Shown here: piece after piece, positions 44,072 through 56,008 of the stretch
Position numbering within the stretch: the stretch's first letter is position 1
Layout of the letters: each line of letters starts with the position of its first letter
Position numbers and translations under genes: made by a program
The notes under the pieces: generated by a model
What the model was told of the DNA's origin: nothing
The model's database searches: none
The model's input: the letters and a program-made list of their open reading frames with translations, nothing else
Origin: Telmatospirillum sp. J64-1
Lineage (GTDB): Bacteria; Pseudomonadota; Alphaproteobacteria; Rhodospirillales; Magnetospirillaceae
Assembly: GCF_006980715.1 (NCBI RefSeq)
Contig: NZ_SBHN01000027.1
Span: forward strand, 1-64,000
Reading direction: 5' to 3'
DNA length: 64,000 nucleotides

Positions 44072-44617
44072 TTATTTTTCAGACCAGCCCTTGTTGGTTT
44101 TAACAAGAATGGTGCTCCCCTGGCCAGTGGTTGGCCTGCTGTGCCGTTTTATATGGGCCTCGGCCCATTTCGGCAAATGGGCATATTCCCACTGATAGGT
44201 GACACGCGACTCGTCACCTTTCGTGTACTCAATGATCTTGGTGGCCTTTATGGAGCCGCCGCAGACCGTGCCTTCCCAGCTGATCTGCTCCTGGCCTTTT
44301 TCTGTGATGTCGAGTTTGCGGCCGGGCACCTCGGTGAAGGAATTCAGTATAAGAGTTCCTGCGCCGACATCTTTCAGCAAGCCGTCACTGATCATACCGA
44401 CTAGAACTGGGTCCTTGCTGGCCTCATCAACGTCGACAACGATCGGCCACTTCACCCCGGCCATGCTATTCGGACGAAAAAGACTCGCGCAGTAACCAGA
44501 GCCTCCGCTTTCGCTCAACTGCGCATTGATGGCTTTAAGCATGTCGCTTTCATCGCCACAGGCCGCTAGAAAAGGCAACACAGCGGCAAGCACAACCGCC
44601 TTCTTGAGAGACATCAT
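44072..44617 (-). CDS. Hypothetical lipoprotein, 181 aa
   Basis: Signal peptide with lipobox (KKAVVLAAVLPFLAACGD, Cys20) followed by about 160 residues with no recognised domain. The mature part holds two more Cys (GYCASLF, TVCGGS) that could form a disulfide. Codon usage and base composition are noticeably less GC-rich than in neighbouring genes, which suggests recent acquisition. It lies between a LivK-like gene and livM with its own AT-rich upstream region. Confidence 0.8.
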   Translation of the reverse strand: MMSLKKAVVLAAVLPFLAACGDESDMLKAINAQLSESGGSGYCASLFRPNSMAGVKWPIVVDVDEASKDPVLVGMISDGLLKDVGAGTLILNSFTEVPGRKLDITEKGQEQISWEGTVCGGSIKATKIIEYTKGDESRVTYQWEYAHLPKWAEAHIKRHSRPTTGQGSTILVKTNKGWSEK

Positions 44618-45019
44618 ATCTATATAGTCCTGAGGAAAATCAACCCATCAAATATAATACAAACAAATAGCAAAACAACAAGATTCTACCTACCCAACTT
44701 ATCCCTAATTATTTGTTTGCATTCCAATAAACAACACAGGGAGGACACCATGGCTATATGTATTTTCATGCCCTAGGCTGTAGCATAAAATGCTATGATG
44801 GGTAAATCCAACATGGCCAAGCCATGCGGGCTACAGAACAGTGCAACACTTTTTCCGGTTTTATTTCCCGATGCGGTAAAGAGCAATAAGGAGCTTGCCA
44901 TGTCCTATCCTTCTTTCTTGAATGTTCCTCTTCCTTCAGCGATTCAAAACAATACCCTTCATGGCAATCGCACTCTCCTGCTTATTATTGGCCGGAAACA
45001 CTCATATACTACAAGGATT
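44618..45019 (+). other. AT-rich intergenic region with a possible small transcription unit
   Basis: About 400 bp of unusually AT-rich DNA. It contains an eight-codon ORF (44750-44776, MAICIFMP) behind an excellent GGGAGGA site, then an inverted repeat TAGCAT-AAA-ATGCTA (44781-44795). A second strong ribosome site, AAGGAG, lies before ATG 44900. The ORFs after it run through the terminator at 45020 into the back of livM, so they are not convincing genes. A small RNA, leader peptide or decayed gene would fit. Confidence 0.35.
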
Positions 45020-45050
45020 AAGGCCCGCTCCGGCGGGCCTTTCCTTATTT
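45020..45050. terminator. Rho-independent terminator
   Basis: AAGGCCCGC (45020-45028) pairs perfectly with GCGGGCCTT (45033-45041) around TCCG. The + strand side continues TCCTTATTT, a good T-rich tail. On the - strand it lies just after the livM stop codon and may also end the liv operon. Confidence 0.75.
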
Positions 45051-45965
45051 CTTCCTGGTCTTCTCCAAGGCCGGGCGCTCCTCCTTCAGCAACCCTTCCG
45101 GCCGCCAGAGCAGGATGACCTGGAGCAGCAGCCCGATCAGCAGGATGCGCACGGCGCTGGCTTGGGTGGACAGGCCCGGAGGCAGCATCCCAGTCAGGAA
45201 TTCGCTGCCCGACCACACCACCCAGATGGCGAAGGCGCCGAGCAGCGCGCCCTTGTTGTTGCCCGATCCCCCGGCGATCAGCATCACCCAGATCAGGAAG
45301 GTGCCGTACAGGGGATCGAAGGCTTCCGGGCTGATGAAACCGACGAAATGGGCATAGAGCGATCCCGCCAGCCCCATGAACATGCTGCCCAGGACAAAGG
45401 CTTCCAGGCGGAAGCGCAGCACGTTCTTGCCTGCCGCCAGGGAGGCCGTCTCGTTCTCGCGGATGGCCCGCAACACCCGTCCCCAGGGCGAGCGGCGCAG
45501 GCGTTCGAGCGCCAGGAAAACCAGCAGCAGCAGCACCGCCACCACCCCCAGGAACACCACGGGATCAGGACTGAAGGGACGAGGAATGCCCGGGATGCCG
45601 CGCACGCCATAGCCGATCCAGGCCTCGTTCATGAAGACCAGGCGCACGATTTCGGCGATGCCGATGGTGGCGATGGCCAGATAGTCGGTGCGCAGGCGGA
45701 TGGTCACGAGGCCGATGGCGAAGGCCAGGATCCCCGCCGCCACCATGGCCGCCCCCGCCCCGACCAGGAAAGGCAGGCCGAAGCCGCCCAGATGGTTGGG
45801 ACTGGGATTGGTGGTCAGGATGGCCGCCGTATAGGCGCCCACGGCGAAGAAGCCGGAAATGCCGAAATTGAACAGCCCCGTCAGGCCCCATTGCAGGTTC
45901 AGGGCCAGGGCCAGCACGGCATAGATACCGGCCAGGGTCAGGAAGAAGACGAGATAGGCTTCCAT
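45045..45965 (-). CDS. livM: Branched-chain amino-acid-type ABC permease LivM
   Basis: A 306-aa inner-membrane permease with about eight to ten hydrophobic segments. It carries the LivM signature NLQWGLTGLFNFGISGFFAV near residue 24 and the EAA-like loop RLRRSPWGRVLRAIRENETA. It forms a heterodimer with LivH. It overlaps livH by 1 bp. Last gene of the livG-F-H-M operon. Confidence 0.92.
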   Translation of the reverse strand: MEAYLVFFLTLAGIYAVLALALNLQWGLTGLFNFGISGFFAVGAYTAAILTTNPSPNHLGGFGLPFLVGAGAAMVAAGILAFAIGLVTIRLRTDYLAIATIGIAEIVRLVFMNEAWIGYGVRGIPGIPRPFSPDPVVFLGVVAVLLLLVFLALERLRRSPWGRVLRAIRENETASLAAGKNVLRFRLEAFVLGSMFMGLAGSLYAHFVGFISPEAFDPLYGTFLIWVMLIAGGSGNNKGALLGAFAIWVVWSGSEFLTGMLPPGLSTQASAVRILLIGLLLQVILLWRPEGLLKEERPALEKTRKK

Positions 45966-46831
45966 CAGCGGCGCCCTCCCAACAGACCTTGCGGACGGAC
46001 GATCAGCATGAACACCATGATCGCGAAAGCGACGGCGGGTTTATAGGCCGGCGACAGCCACAGGGTCGAAAGCTCCTGCGCCACACCGATGATCAGCCCG
46101 CCCAGGATGGCGCCATAGGGCTTGCCGATGCCGCCCAGGATGGCGGCGGCGAAGATGGGCAGCATCATGTGCCAGCCCATCGTCGGATGCAGGCGCGTGT
46201 CCATCGCCAGGAAGACCCCGGCCACGGCGGCCAGCCCGGCCCCCATCACCCAGGTCCAGATGATGACGCGCTCGGCATTGATGCCAGTGACGCGGGCGAG
46301 GTCCATGTTGTCGCTCATGGCGCGCATGGCCTTGCCCAGGGATGTCTTCTGCAGGAACAGATGCACCGCAGCGACCAGCAATGCCGTTCCCGCCAGGATC
46401 CATACATGGGCAGGCTGGAGCACGATGTCGCCGATGCGGTAGGGCAGTTGAATGCCGCTCTGGTAGACGCGGTCCTGGGTGCCCCAGATGATCTGGATGA
46501 CGGCACGCAGCGCCATGGCCATACCGAAGGAGGAAATCAGCAGGATCACCGGCGCGGTGCGGCGCAGGCGTCGATAGATCGTCTGGTCGATCCCTACCGC
46601 CACGACCACGGCGCCGAGGATGGCGAAGGGAATGGCCGCGATCACCGGCAGGCCCAGCCCGGTCACAGCCGCCAGGGCGCAGAAGGCACCGACGGTCATC
46701 AGGTCGCCATGGGCGAAATGGGCGAAGCGCAGGATGCCGAAGATCAGCGAGACGCCGATGGCCCCGAGCGCCAGGATGCTGCCCGAAATGACGCCATAGA
46801 CGAGAAGCTGGAGGAAGTCCGCAAGATACAT
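45965..46831 (-). CDS. livH: Branched-chain amino-acid-type ABC permease LivH
   Basis: A 288-aa permease with about eight hydrophobic segments. LivH features: SGSILALGAIGVSLIFGILR then FAHFAHGDLM near the N-terminus, the coupling loop SLGKAMRAMSDNMDLARVTG, and GGIGKPYGAILGGLIIGVAQ near the end. Partner of LivM, fed by a periplasmic receptor. It starts 5 bp after livF. Confidence 0.93.
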   Translation of the reverse strand: MYLADFLQLLVYGVISGSILALGAIGVSLIFGILRFAHFAHGDLMTVGAFCALAAVTGLGLPVIAAIPFAILGAVVVAVGIDQTIYRRLRRTAPVILLISSFGMAMALRAVIQIIWGTQDRVYQSGIQLPYRIGDIVLQPAHVWILAGTALLVAAVHLFLQKTSLGKAMRAMSDNMDLARVTGINAERVIIWTWVMGAGLAAVAGVFLAMDTRLHPTMGWHMMLPIFAAAILGGIGKPYGAILGGLIIGVAQELSTLWLSPAYKPAVAFAIMVFMLIVRPQGLLGGRR

Positions 46832-46836
46832 CTGGC

Positions 46837-47556
46837 TCAGCCCCCCAGGAAGAGTTCGGCCACTTCGCGATTGGCCAGCAGGTTGGGCCCTGTATCCTCG
46901 AAGCGGTTCTCGCCCATGGCCAGCACATAGCCGCGATGGGCGATGGCCAGGGCCTGCTTGGCGTTCTGTTCCACCATCAGGATGCCGATCCCCAGCTTGT
47001 TGATCTCGACCACCCGCTCGAAGGTCTGTTCGATGAACAGCGGCGACAGGCCTGCCGTCGGCTCGTCCAGCAGCAGCATGCGCGGCTCGGCCATCAAGGC
47101 GCGGCCCATGGCCACCATCTGGCGCTCACCGCCCGACATCAGCCCCGCCGCCTGCCGCCGCCGCTCCGCCAGGCGGGGAAAGATCCCGAAGATCTTGTCC
47201 ATGCGCGCGCGCATCCCCTTGGGATTGAGGTAGGCCCCCATCTCCAGGTTTTCCTGCACGGTGAGCGACGGGAAGACGTTGTGTTCCTGGGGCACGAAGC
47301 CCATGCCCAGCTTGACCAGCCTGTCGGCGCGCCAGTTGGTGATGTCGCGCCCCTCGAAGGCCACCCGCCCCTCGCGCACGTTTACGAGGCCGAAGGCCGC
47401 TTTCATCGAGGTGGACTTGCCCGCGCCATTGGGGCCGATGATGACCACGATCTCGCCCGGCTGGACGGTCATGGTAACACCGCGCAGGATGTCCACGCCG
47501 CCATAGCCGCCATAGACATTGTCCAGCGCCAGCAGGCTTCCGGCAGGGATGGTCAT
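46837..47556 (-). CDS. livF: Branched-chain amino-acid-type ABC ATPase LivF
   Basis: A 239-aa nucleotide-binding protein: Walker A IIGPNGAGKST, Q-loop VPQEHNVFPSLTV, signature MSGGERQMVAMGRAL, Walker B MLLLDEPTAGLSP and switch region MVEQNAKQAL. The VEQN form and short length are typical of LivF. It pairs with LivG to power transport. Start overlaps the livG stop (ATGA). Confidence 0.94.
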   Translation of the reverse strand: MTIPAGSLLALDNVYGGYGGVDILRGVTMTVQPGEIVVIIGPNGAGKSTSMKAAFGLVNVREGRVAFEGRDITNWRADRLVKLGMGFVPQEHNVFPSLTVQENLEMGAYLNPKGMRARMDKIFGIFPRLAERRRQAAGLMSGGERQMVAMGRALMAEPRMLLLDEPTAGLSPLFIEQTFERVVEINKLGIGILMVEQNAKQALAIAHRGYVLAMGENRFEDTGPNLLANREVAELFLGG

Positions 47557-48332
47557 GGCCGTGCTCCCCCGGCCGGGACCTGTCCGCCCAGATAGGCCTC
47601 GCGCACGTAATCGTTGCGGCGGATGTCCTCCATGCTGCCCTCGGCGATGACGCTGCCCTGGGCCATCACCACGATAGGATCGCAGAGCCGGGCGATCAGG
47701 TCCATGTCATGCTCGATCACGCAGAAGGTATAGCCGCGCTCGCGGTTCAGGCGCTGGATCGATTCAGCCAGCTTACCCAGCAGCGTGCGGTTGACCCCGG
47801 CCCCCGGTTCGTCCAACAGCACCACCCGGGCATCGGTCATCATCGTCCGCCCCAGTTCCAGCAGCTTCTTCTGCCCGCCCGACAGGTTGCCCGCCAGTTC
47901 GTCGGCGACATGGCCCAGTTGCAAGAAGTCCAGCACGTCCTCCACCCGGTGCCGAACCTCCTCTTCCTCCCGGCGCACCCTGCCCCAGGCGAAGAGGGCG
48001 GAGAACAGCTGCTCGCCGCTCTGGCCCGGCGGCACGACCATCAGGTTCTCGCGCACGGTCATGCGGCTCAGTTCGTGGGGAATCTGAAAGGTCCGCACCA
48101 GCCCCTTGTGGAAGAGACGGTTCGGCGGCAGACCTGTCACATCCTCCTCATCCAACAGGATGCGCCCGCTATCGGGGGCGATGACACCGGCGACAATGTT
48201 GAACAAGGTCGTCTTGCCCGCCCCGTTCGGCCCGATCAGCCCGGTGATGCTGCCCCGCCCGATGGAGAACGAGCACCGGTTGACGGCCTGGATTCCCCCG
48301 AAGGACTTCGATACCTCTTCGACACGAATCAT
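47553..48332 (-). CDS. livG: Branched-chain amino-acid-type ABC ATPase LivG
   Basis: A 259-aa nucleotide-binding protein: MIRVEEVSKSFGGIQAVNR, Walker A LIGPNGAGKTTLFN, signature NLSGGQKKLLELGR, Walker B VVLLDEPGAGVN and IEHDMDLIARLCD. ATG 48332 chosen because the remaining 69 codons upstream are not conserved in character and hold the promoter gap to uvrA. First gene of livG-F-H-M. Divergent from uvrA. Confidence 0.93.
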   Translation of the reverse strand: MIRVEEVSKSFGGIQAVNRCSFSIGRGSITGLIGPNGAGKTTLFNIVAGVIAPDSGRILLDEEDVTGLPPNRLFHKGLVRTFQIPHELSRMTVRENLMVVPPGQSGEQLFSALFAWGRVRREEEEVRHRVEDVLDFLQLGHVADELAGNLSGGQKKLLELGRTMMTDARVVLLDEPGAGVNRTLLGKLAESIQRLNRERGYTFCVIEHDMDLIARLCDPIVVMAQGSVIAEGSMEDIRRNDYVREAYLGGQVPAGGARP

Positions 48333-48508
48333 GGTTGCCCGCCTCACAGTGGATTGACCACAGCTGCGCAACGCGCCATTTGTTACCCCGTTGGAAATAG
48401 GCGATGCGCCCACGTCAGGACCTTTGTCAATTATTTGTGGGGATGGTTGCGTAAAAAACCTAGTTATATCGCCTTTCCGGAGAATTTTCCCAGGATACTG
48501 GTGGCAGA

Positions 48509-51352
<2,844 letters not shown>

Positions 51353-51374
51353 GCAGGTCTCCGTTCCGCACCGG

Positions 51375-51414
51375 TATGGCGGCCGCGCCCTTCTCCAGGG
51401 AGGCGGCCGCCATA
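51375..51414 (+). terminator. Long perfect hairpin after uvrA
   Basis: TATGGCGGCCGC (51375-51386) and GCGGCCGCCATA (51403-51414) form a perfect 12-bp stem over a 16-nt loop, 22 bp after the uvrA stop. No T-tract follows. It may stabilise or end the uvrA transcript. The rest of the 51353-51648 gap holds only a doubtful 70-codon TTG-start ORF. Confidence 0.45.
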
Positions 51415-51648
51415 ACCCGCAGGGAGCGAAATCATGAAGACGGACTGATCTCTCGTCAGGGGAATGATGAACGCATCCGCGAAAGGATCGCCTGGTTCAA
51501 CGCACTTGGCCTGCCGGGAATCGAGAAAGCGATCGAGGAGCGGCGGCTCGCCTCTCTGTAATCCGGGGAGAAGCCGCGCGGAAAGTCGGAGGGGCTGCGT
51601 CGCGATGATTTCCCGCAGCCCACCGGAACAAGAATGAGAACCGGGCGC

Positions 51649-51831
51649 TCAGGCGCCACAGAGGATCTTGAACATCCGCTCCTGGACTTCACGGCTGTCG
51701 GCCAGGTCACGCAGGCCTTCCCCGGCGGGGGCGTGATATTCGCTGTCCTGACCGCTCGACAGATTGGCCATGGCACTGACCGAGGCCAGCAATTCCGTAA
51801 GCCTAGTATCCCGTGGGTCCGTCTGCACCAT
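51649..51831 (-). CDS. Small hypothetical protein, 60 aa
   Basis: A short soluble ORF starting MVQTDPRDTRLTELLASVSA and ending REVQERMFKILCGA. It has no recognised domain. Charge pattern and helical periodicity look protein-like. A GTG start at 51867 would add 12 residues. The weak ribosome site keeps confidence low. It may be a small regulatory or structural protein. Confidence 0.4.
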   Translation of the reverse strand: MVQTDPRDTRLTELLASVSAMANLSSGQDSEYHAPAGEGLRDLADSREVQERMFKILCGA

Positions 51832-51975
51832 ATCTTGTCTCACATTGGCTTCGTGGCTCTGAAACACAGTGCCAGCAAGCTTAACGCCGCTGATAGTGAC
51901 ATTTTAGTAAAAGCGGCGGCCGGGGCGAAGCGGACAATGGGCGGCGGCGTCATGGACTCATGGCCGGGCAAGACA

Positions 51976-52005
51976 AAAGGCCCCTGCCGGAGGGCAGAGG
52001 CCTTT
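51976..52005 (-). terminator. Rho-independent terminator of the DUF4170-like gene
   Basis: On the minus strand an almost perfect 13-bp stem (51993-52005 with 51976-51988, one mismatch) is followed by TTTTGTCTT. It lies 23 bp past the stop codon of the tandem-repeat gene. Confidence 0.85.
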
Positions 52006-52027
52006 CGCTGAAACAGGAAGGAGGCGA

Positions 52028-52423
52028 TCAGGCGCTTTTCTGGATCTGCTCTTCCGTCGCGATGTCATAGCGCGCCATGGCGTTGTCCACCGTCTTGCCA
52101 GTGATGGAACGCCAGAAATCCATGGCTTCCTTGCGCGAGAAGGGGCCGTATTTCTCCAACTGCACGCCCGGCGCCGGCTTGGTGAAGGTGGTGTCGGCAT
52201 ATTCGCCGCCGACCACGTAGTAATTCTTCCCGGCGTCCTCGTCGCGCTTGACCACATAGCGGATCATGGCGTTGTCCACCGTCTTGCCGGTAATCGAACG
52301 CCAAAAATCATGGGCTTCCTGTTCGGTAAAAGGACCGAAGACTTCTTCCGTCTTACCCTCGGCAATCTTGGTGAAGCCCGTGTCAGCGTATTCGCCGCCC
52401 ACCACGTAGAAATGTTTCGACAT
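52028..52423 (-). CDS. Tandem-duplicated DUF4170-like protein
   Basis: A 131-aa soluble protein made of two copies of a module of about 55 residues: residues 5-58 (FYVVGGEYADTGFTK through DFWRSITGKTVDNAMIRY) and 68-121 (YYVVGGEYADTTFTK through DFWRSITGKTVDNAMARY). Each module resembles DUF4170, a small alphaproteobacterial family of unknown function usually found as one copy. The DNA repeats are nearly identical in places (24 identical bases at 52076-52099 and 52265-52288), pointing to recent duplication or gene conversion. It has its own terminator. Strong expression is possible; role unknown. Confidence 0.88.
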   Translation of the reverse strand: MSKHFYVVGGEYADTGFTKIAEGKTEEVFGPFTEQEAHDFWRSITGKTVDNAMIRYVVKRDEDAGKNYYVVGGEYADTTFTKPAPGVQLEKYGPFSRKEAMDFWRSITGKTVDNAMARYDIATEEQIQKSA

Positions 52424-52519
52424 CGCACCAATCCTATGAACGCTTGAGGTGAGGCCCGTGGCGCCGCTTATAGCGCATTCAGCCGGAGCACGCTACCCTT
52501 CCGGTAGGGAAAAGGGTAG

Positions 52520-54439
52520 CTACCCTGCCCCGCCTGCAGCCTTGACCACCACCAGGGTAACATCGTCCGACGGCACACCTTTGGCGCGAAAATCGCGCAA
52601 GGCGGCAAGGATCGAGTCGAGGATATCCTGGGCCGGTTTTCCGGCATTCCGGCGCAAGACATCCTGCAGACGGTCACGGCCGAACATCTCGCCGCCAGGG
52701 CTGCGGGTCTCGCGCACGCCGTCGGTGCCCAATAGCAGCACGGTCCCCTCGGCCCAGCCGCTACTGGACAATTCGGTATAATGCCAGTCCATGTCCACCC
52801 CCAGCGGGATGTCGGGGCCGTCGACCTCGCGGAAACGCTGCGTCAACGGGTCGTACAGCAAGGCCGGTTCGTGCCCCGCCCCGACCCAGTGGATCGAGCG
52901 CGTCTCGTCGTCCAGCACCGTCATGAACAGCGTCATGAAGCGCCCGGCATGGGCATCGGTGACCAGTTGGCGGTTGATCGCCTCCAACTGCTCCGCCAGA
53001 CGCCCCGCCTCGGGTCGGCGGGCATGGAGCAAGGCGCGTACCGTGGTCATCAGCAGGGCCGCCGCGATGCCATGGCCCGAGACATCGCCCACCGCCACTG
53101 CCAGCCGGCGCGGCCCCAGTTCGAACCAATCGTAATAATCGCCGCCGGTCTCGTCGCAATAGATGGACTGGCCCGCCACGTCAAAGCCCTGGACGCGCGG
53201 CGGCCGCGCGGGCAGCAGGTTCTGCTGCACCCCCTGGGCCAGTGCCAGGGAATCGCGCATATGCATGCGTTCGCGCAGCTGCGGCACCATGATGTTGAAC
53301 AGCCGCCCCAGGGCCTGCAACTCGTCGCCCGAGCGGATATTGGTACGCGCCTCGAAATCCCCCGCCATCAGCCGCCGCGCCGCATCGTTGAGCTGGGCGA
53401 TGGGCAGGGTGACATGGCGCGATGCCAGGACCGCCAGAACCACCAGCAGCGGAATGAACAGGGCGACAGCCCCCCAGGCCACCATCTGCAGGTTCTCGAT
53501 CCTTTCCGCCAGGAAGACCTCGGTCTCCATCGCCTCGGCGGTAACGGCGGCGAAGGACAAGGTGGAGAGGAGATAGACACCGCCGTCGATGGGATGATAG
53601 GCCCAGATGCTGTCCTGCCCGCCCACATCCAGCCGCCGCACCCCGGCATTGCCGGCGGTCATATCCGCCAGCACCGCCTGCAGCACCGTCTCATCGGCAT
53701 TCTCCAGCAGGGCAGTCTCCGAGGCCGCCAGCACCCGCAAGCCCTGCGCGTCGGCCATCACCAGGGCCGGGGCGGCCTGGCCGGGAATCTGCTGCTGCGC
53801 CGCCTCCAGCACCGCCGAGACGGGAATCTCGACACTGGTGACGCCGATCGTCCGTCCCTCGCGGTCGCGCACGACCTCGCCGATCACCATGACCTGCCGC
53901 CCGGTGGCGGGATCGCTGAGAGGGCCGACCCAGCTCCGGTCCGCGGCGTCGCGCAATCGCGGCCACCATTCCGGCGGCGCGCCGATACCGTCCGGTGGCG
54001 CCGGGAAGACGGCATGGGCGCCGGAATCCAGGACCACGCGATGCCACAGCACCGGCTCGGCCAGATCGAGCCGCAGCCGCGCCACATAGGGCGCCAGGGC
54101 GGCCAGGCGCCCCCGCTCCGTCTCGCTGCCTCCGGATGTGGCGACGGTGACCGATTCCGCCTCGGGCGGCAGCACGTCGCGCAGCACCCGCTCGACACCG
54201 CGCGCCTGCAGACGGACGGAAATCTCCAGCACATCCTGGCGCGATTGCAGCAGATGCGCGGTATTGCGCACGGTCAGCAGCATCTCTTCCGTGGCGCGGG
54301 CTTGCAGCAGCGTCCGCGCCCGTTCCGAAAGCTCGATCCCCAAGCGCCGGGCGGCCTGCTGGTCGAACCAGGCGATGGCAAGAAGCGGCGGCAGGGCGAT
54401 GACCAGCAGCAGGACCAGAAGCTTGGCACGAATTGGCAT
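52520..54439 (-). CDS. Membrane sensor SpoIIE-type (PP2C) serine phosphatase with HAMP
   Basis: A 639-aa signalling protein. N-terminal membrane helix (KLLVLLLVIALPPLLAIAWF), a periplasmic sensing region of about 300 residues with a Cache-like look (ending SIWAYHPIDGGVYLLSTL), second membrane helix (MVAWGAVALFIPLLVVLAVL), HAMP linker (LPIAQLNDAARRLMAGDFEA), then a SpoIIE/RsbU phosphatase domain (DETGGDYYDWFEL, VGDVSGHGIAAALLM, LGTDGVRETR, DDVTLVVV). It probably dephosphorylates an anti-sigma antagonist in a partner-switch system. No such partner is next to it. ATG 54439 follows GGAGGGG. Confidence 0.92.
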   Translation of the reverse strand: MPIRAKLLVLLLVIALPPLLAIAWFDQQAARRLGIELSERARTLLQARATEEMLLTVRNTAHLLQSRQDVLEISVRLQARGVERVLRDVLPPEAESVTVATSGGSETERGRLAALAPYVARLRLDLAEPVLWHRVVLDSGAHAVFPAPPDGIGAPPEWWPRLRDAADRSWVGPLSDPATGRQVMVIGEVVRDREGRTIGVTSVEIPVSAVLEAAQQQIPGQAAPALVMADAQGLRVLAASETALLENADETVLQAVLADMTAGNAGVRRLDVGGQDSIWAYHPIDGGVYLLSTLSFAAVTAEAMETEVFLAERIENLQMVAWGAVALFIPLLVVLAVLASRHVTLPIAQLNDAARRLMAGDFEARTNIRSGDELQALGRLFNIMVPQLRERMHMRDSLALAQGVQQNLLPARPPRVQGFDVAGQSIYCDETGGDYYDWFELGPRRLAVAVGDVSGHGIAAALLMTTVRALLHARRPEAGRLAEQLEAINRQLVTDAHAGRFMTLFMTVLDDETRSIHWVGAGHEPALLYDPLTQRFREVDGPDIPLGVDMDWHYTELSSSGWAEGTVLLLGTDGVRETRSPGGEMFGRDRLQDVLRRNAGKPAQDILDSILAALRDFRAKGVPSDDVTLVVVKAAGGAG

Positions 54440-54539
54440 GAAGCCCCTCCTCGCCTGGCAATGTGGTCCGGGGCCGCCTTTGCCGTCAAGCCATAGACGG
54501 CACTGGACAGGGACGGCGTTCCCGACTAATTGACGGCTT

Positions 54540-55898
54540 ATGAAGAAAATCCATGTCATCGGTGGCGGGCTTGCGGGATGCGAGGCCGCCTGGCAGCTGG
54601 CTCAGGCCGGCATTCCCGTCATCCTGCACGAGATGCGCCCGGTCCGCCCGACCGAGGCCCATTCCACGGACAAGCTGGCCGAACTGGTCTGCTCCAATTC
54701 CCTGCGCTCGGACGACGCGGAATACAATGCCGTCGGCCTTCTGCACGAGGAAATGCGGCGCTGCAACTCGCTGATCCTGGCCAAGGCCGACGCCCACAAG
54801 GTTCCCGCCGGCGGCGCCCTGGCCGTGGACCGGGAGGGCTTCTCCGAGGCCGTGCAGCAGGCCCTGGAAGACCATCCGCTGGTCGAGATCCGGCGCGAGG
54901 AGATCGCCGGGCTGCCGCCCGAGGACTGGGACTCGGTGATCATCGCCACCGGGCCGCTGACCTCGGCCCCGCTGGCCCAGGCCATCCGCGACCTGACCGG
55001 CGAGGAATCGCTGGCCTTCTTCGACGCCATCGCACCAATCGTCCACAAGGATTCCATCGACTTCTCGAAGGCGTGGTTCCAGTCCCGCTACGACAAGGGC
55101 ACCGGCTCGGACTACATCAACTGTCCGATGGACCGCGAGCAGTATTACGCCTTCATCGACGCCCTGATCGCGGGCGAGAAGACGCCCTTCAAGGATTGGG
55201 AAAAGGACACGCCCTATTTCGAGGGCTGCCTGCCCATCGAGGTGATGGCCGAACGTGGGCGCGACACCCTGGCCTTCGGCCCGATGAAGCCGGTGGGCCT
55301 GACCAACCCCCATAACCCCACGGTCAAGCCTTTCGCCATCGTGCAACTGCGCCAGGACAATGCCCTGGGCACGCTCTACAATATCGTCGGCTTCCAGACG
55401 AAGCTGAAATACGGCGAGCAGACGCGCATCTTCCGCATGATTCCGGGGCTGGAGAATGCGGAATTCGCCCGTCTGGGCGGCATCCACCGCAACACCTTCC
55501 TGAACTCGCCGCGCCTGCTGGACAAGACACTGCGCCTGAAATGCCGCCCCGCCCTACGCTTCGCCGGGCAGGTCACCGGCTGCGAAGGCTATGTGGAAAG
55601 TGCCGCCATCGGCCTGCTGGCCGGGCTGTTCGCCGCCGGGGAGGCCAAAGGCGCGCCCGTTTCCCCGCCGCCCGTGACCACGGCCCTGGGGGCCCTGCTC
55701 AATCATGTGACCGGGGGGGCGGAGGCCGAAACCTTCCAGCCCATGAACATCAATTTCGGCCTGTTCCCCGAGCCCGAGGAGCAGAAGGACGAACGCGGCA
55801 AGCGCATCCGGGGCCGCGAGCGCAAGGTCCTCTATTCCCGCCGCGCCCTGGCCGATCTCGCCGTCTGGATGGAAAACCGCAGCCTCGCGGCAGAGTAG
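54540..55898 (+). CDS. trmFO: tRNA (uracil-54-C5)-methyltransferase, folate-dependent, TrmFO
   Basis: A 452-aa FAD/folate enzyme that makes ribothymidine at tRNA position 54, using methylenetetrahydrofolate. The FAD site is [16 protein letters not shown] (residues 6-21). Catalytic Cys candidates Cys51 ([12 protein letters not shown]) and Cys230 ([15 protein letters not shown]) match the known pair of the Bacillus enzyme. Also present are [19 protein letters not shown]-type motifs of the family. Ribosome site is weak. It is divergent from the SpoIIE-type gene. A long hairpin follows the stop. Confidence 0.96.
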   Translation: MKKIHVIGGGLAGCEAAWQLAQAGIPVILHEMRPVRPTEAHSTDKLAELVCSNSLRSDDAEYNAVGLLHEEMRRCNSLILAKADAHKVPAGGALAVDREGFSEAVQQALEDHPLVEIRREEIAGLPPEDWDSVIIATGPLTSAPLAQAIRDLTGEESLAFFDAIAPIVHKDSIDFSKAWFQSRYDKGTGSDYINCPMDREQYYAFIDALIAGEKTPFKDWEKDTPYFEGCLPIEVMAERGRDTLAFGPMKPVGLTNPHNPTVKPFAIVQLRQDNALGTLYNIVGFQTKLKYGEQTRIFRMIPGLENAEFARLGGIHRNTFLNSPRLLDKTLRLKCRPALRFAGQVTGCEGYVESAAIGLLAGLFAAGEAKGAPVSPPPVTTALGALLNHVTGGAEAETFQPMNINFGLFPEPEEQKDERGKRIRGRERKVLYSRRALADLAVWMENRSLAAE

Positions 55899-55905
55899 GA
55901 CAATC

Positions 55906-55955
55906 CCGTCAGGGGCGGAGCAGCACCTCTTCTGTTGCCGCCCGGCCCCTGACGG
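55906..55955 (+). terminator. Hairpin after trmFO
   Basis: CCGTCAGGGGC (55906-55916) pairs with GCCCCTGACGG (55945-55955) around a 28-nt loop, directly after the trmFO stop. It lacks a T-tract, so strength is uncertain. Confidence 0.5.
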
Positions 55956-56008
55956 AGTGCCCCTTCTGGATTCCGCTAAAGCCTTGCCAGGGCTCTTATA
56001 TTCCTGGC

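Noticed and set aside
44922-46046. Plus-strand ORF of 374 codons opposite livM
   Set aside because: It runs through a terminator hairpin and then copies the antisense frame of livM. Composition is Gln, His, Gly-rich without domain motifs.
48333-48508. LexA/SOS box upstream of uvrA
   Set aside because: No GTTC-N7-GTTC or similar repeat occurs in the gap, so SOS control cannot be claimed from sequence.
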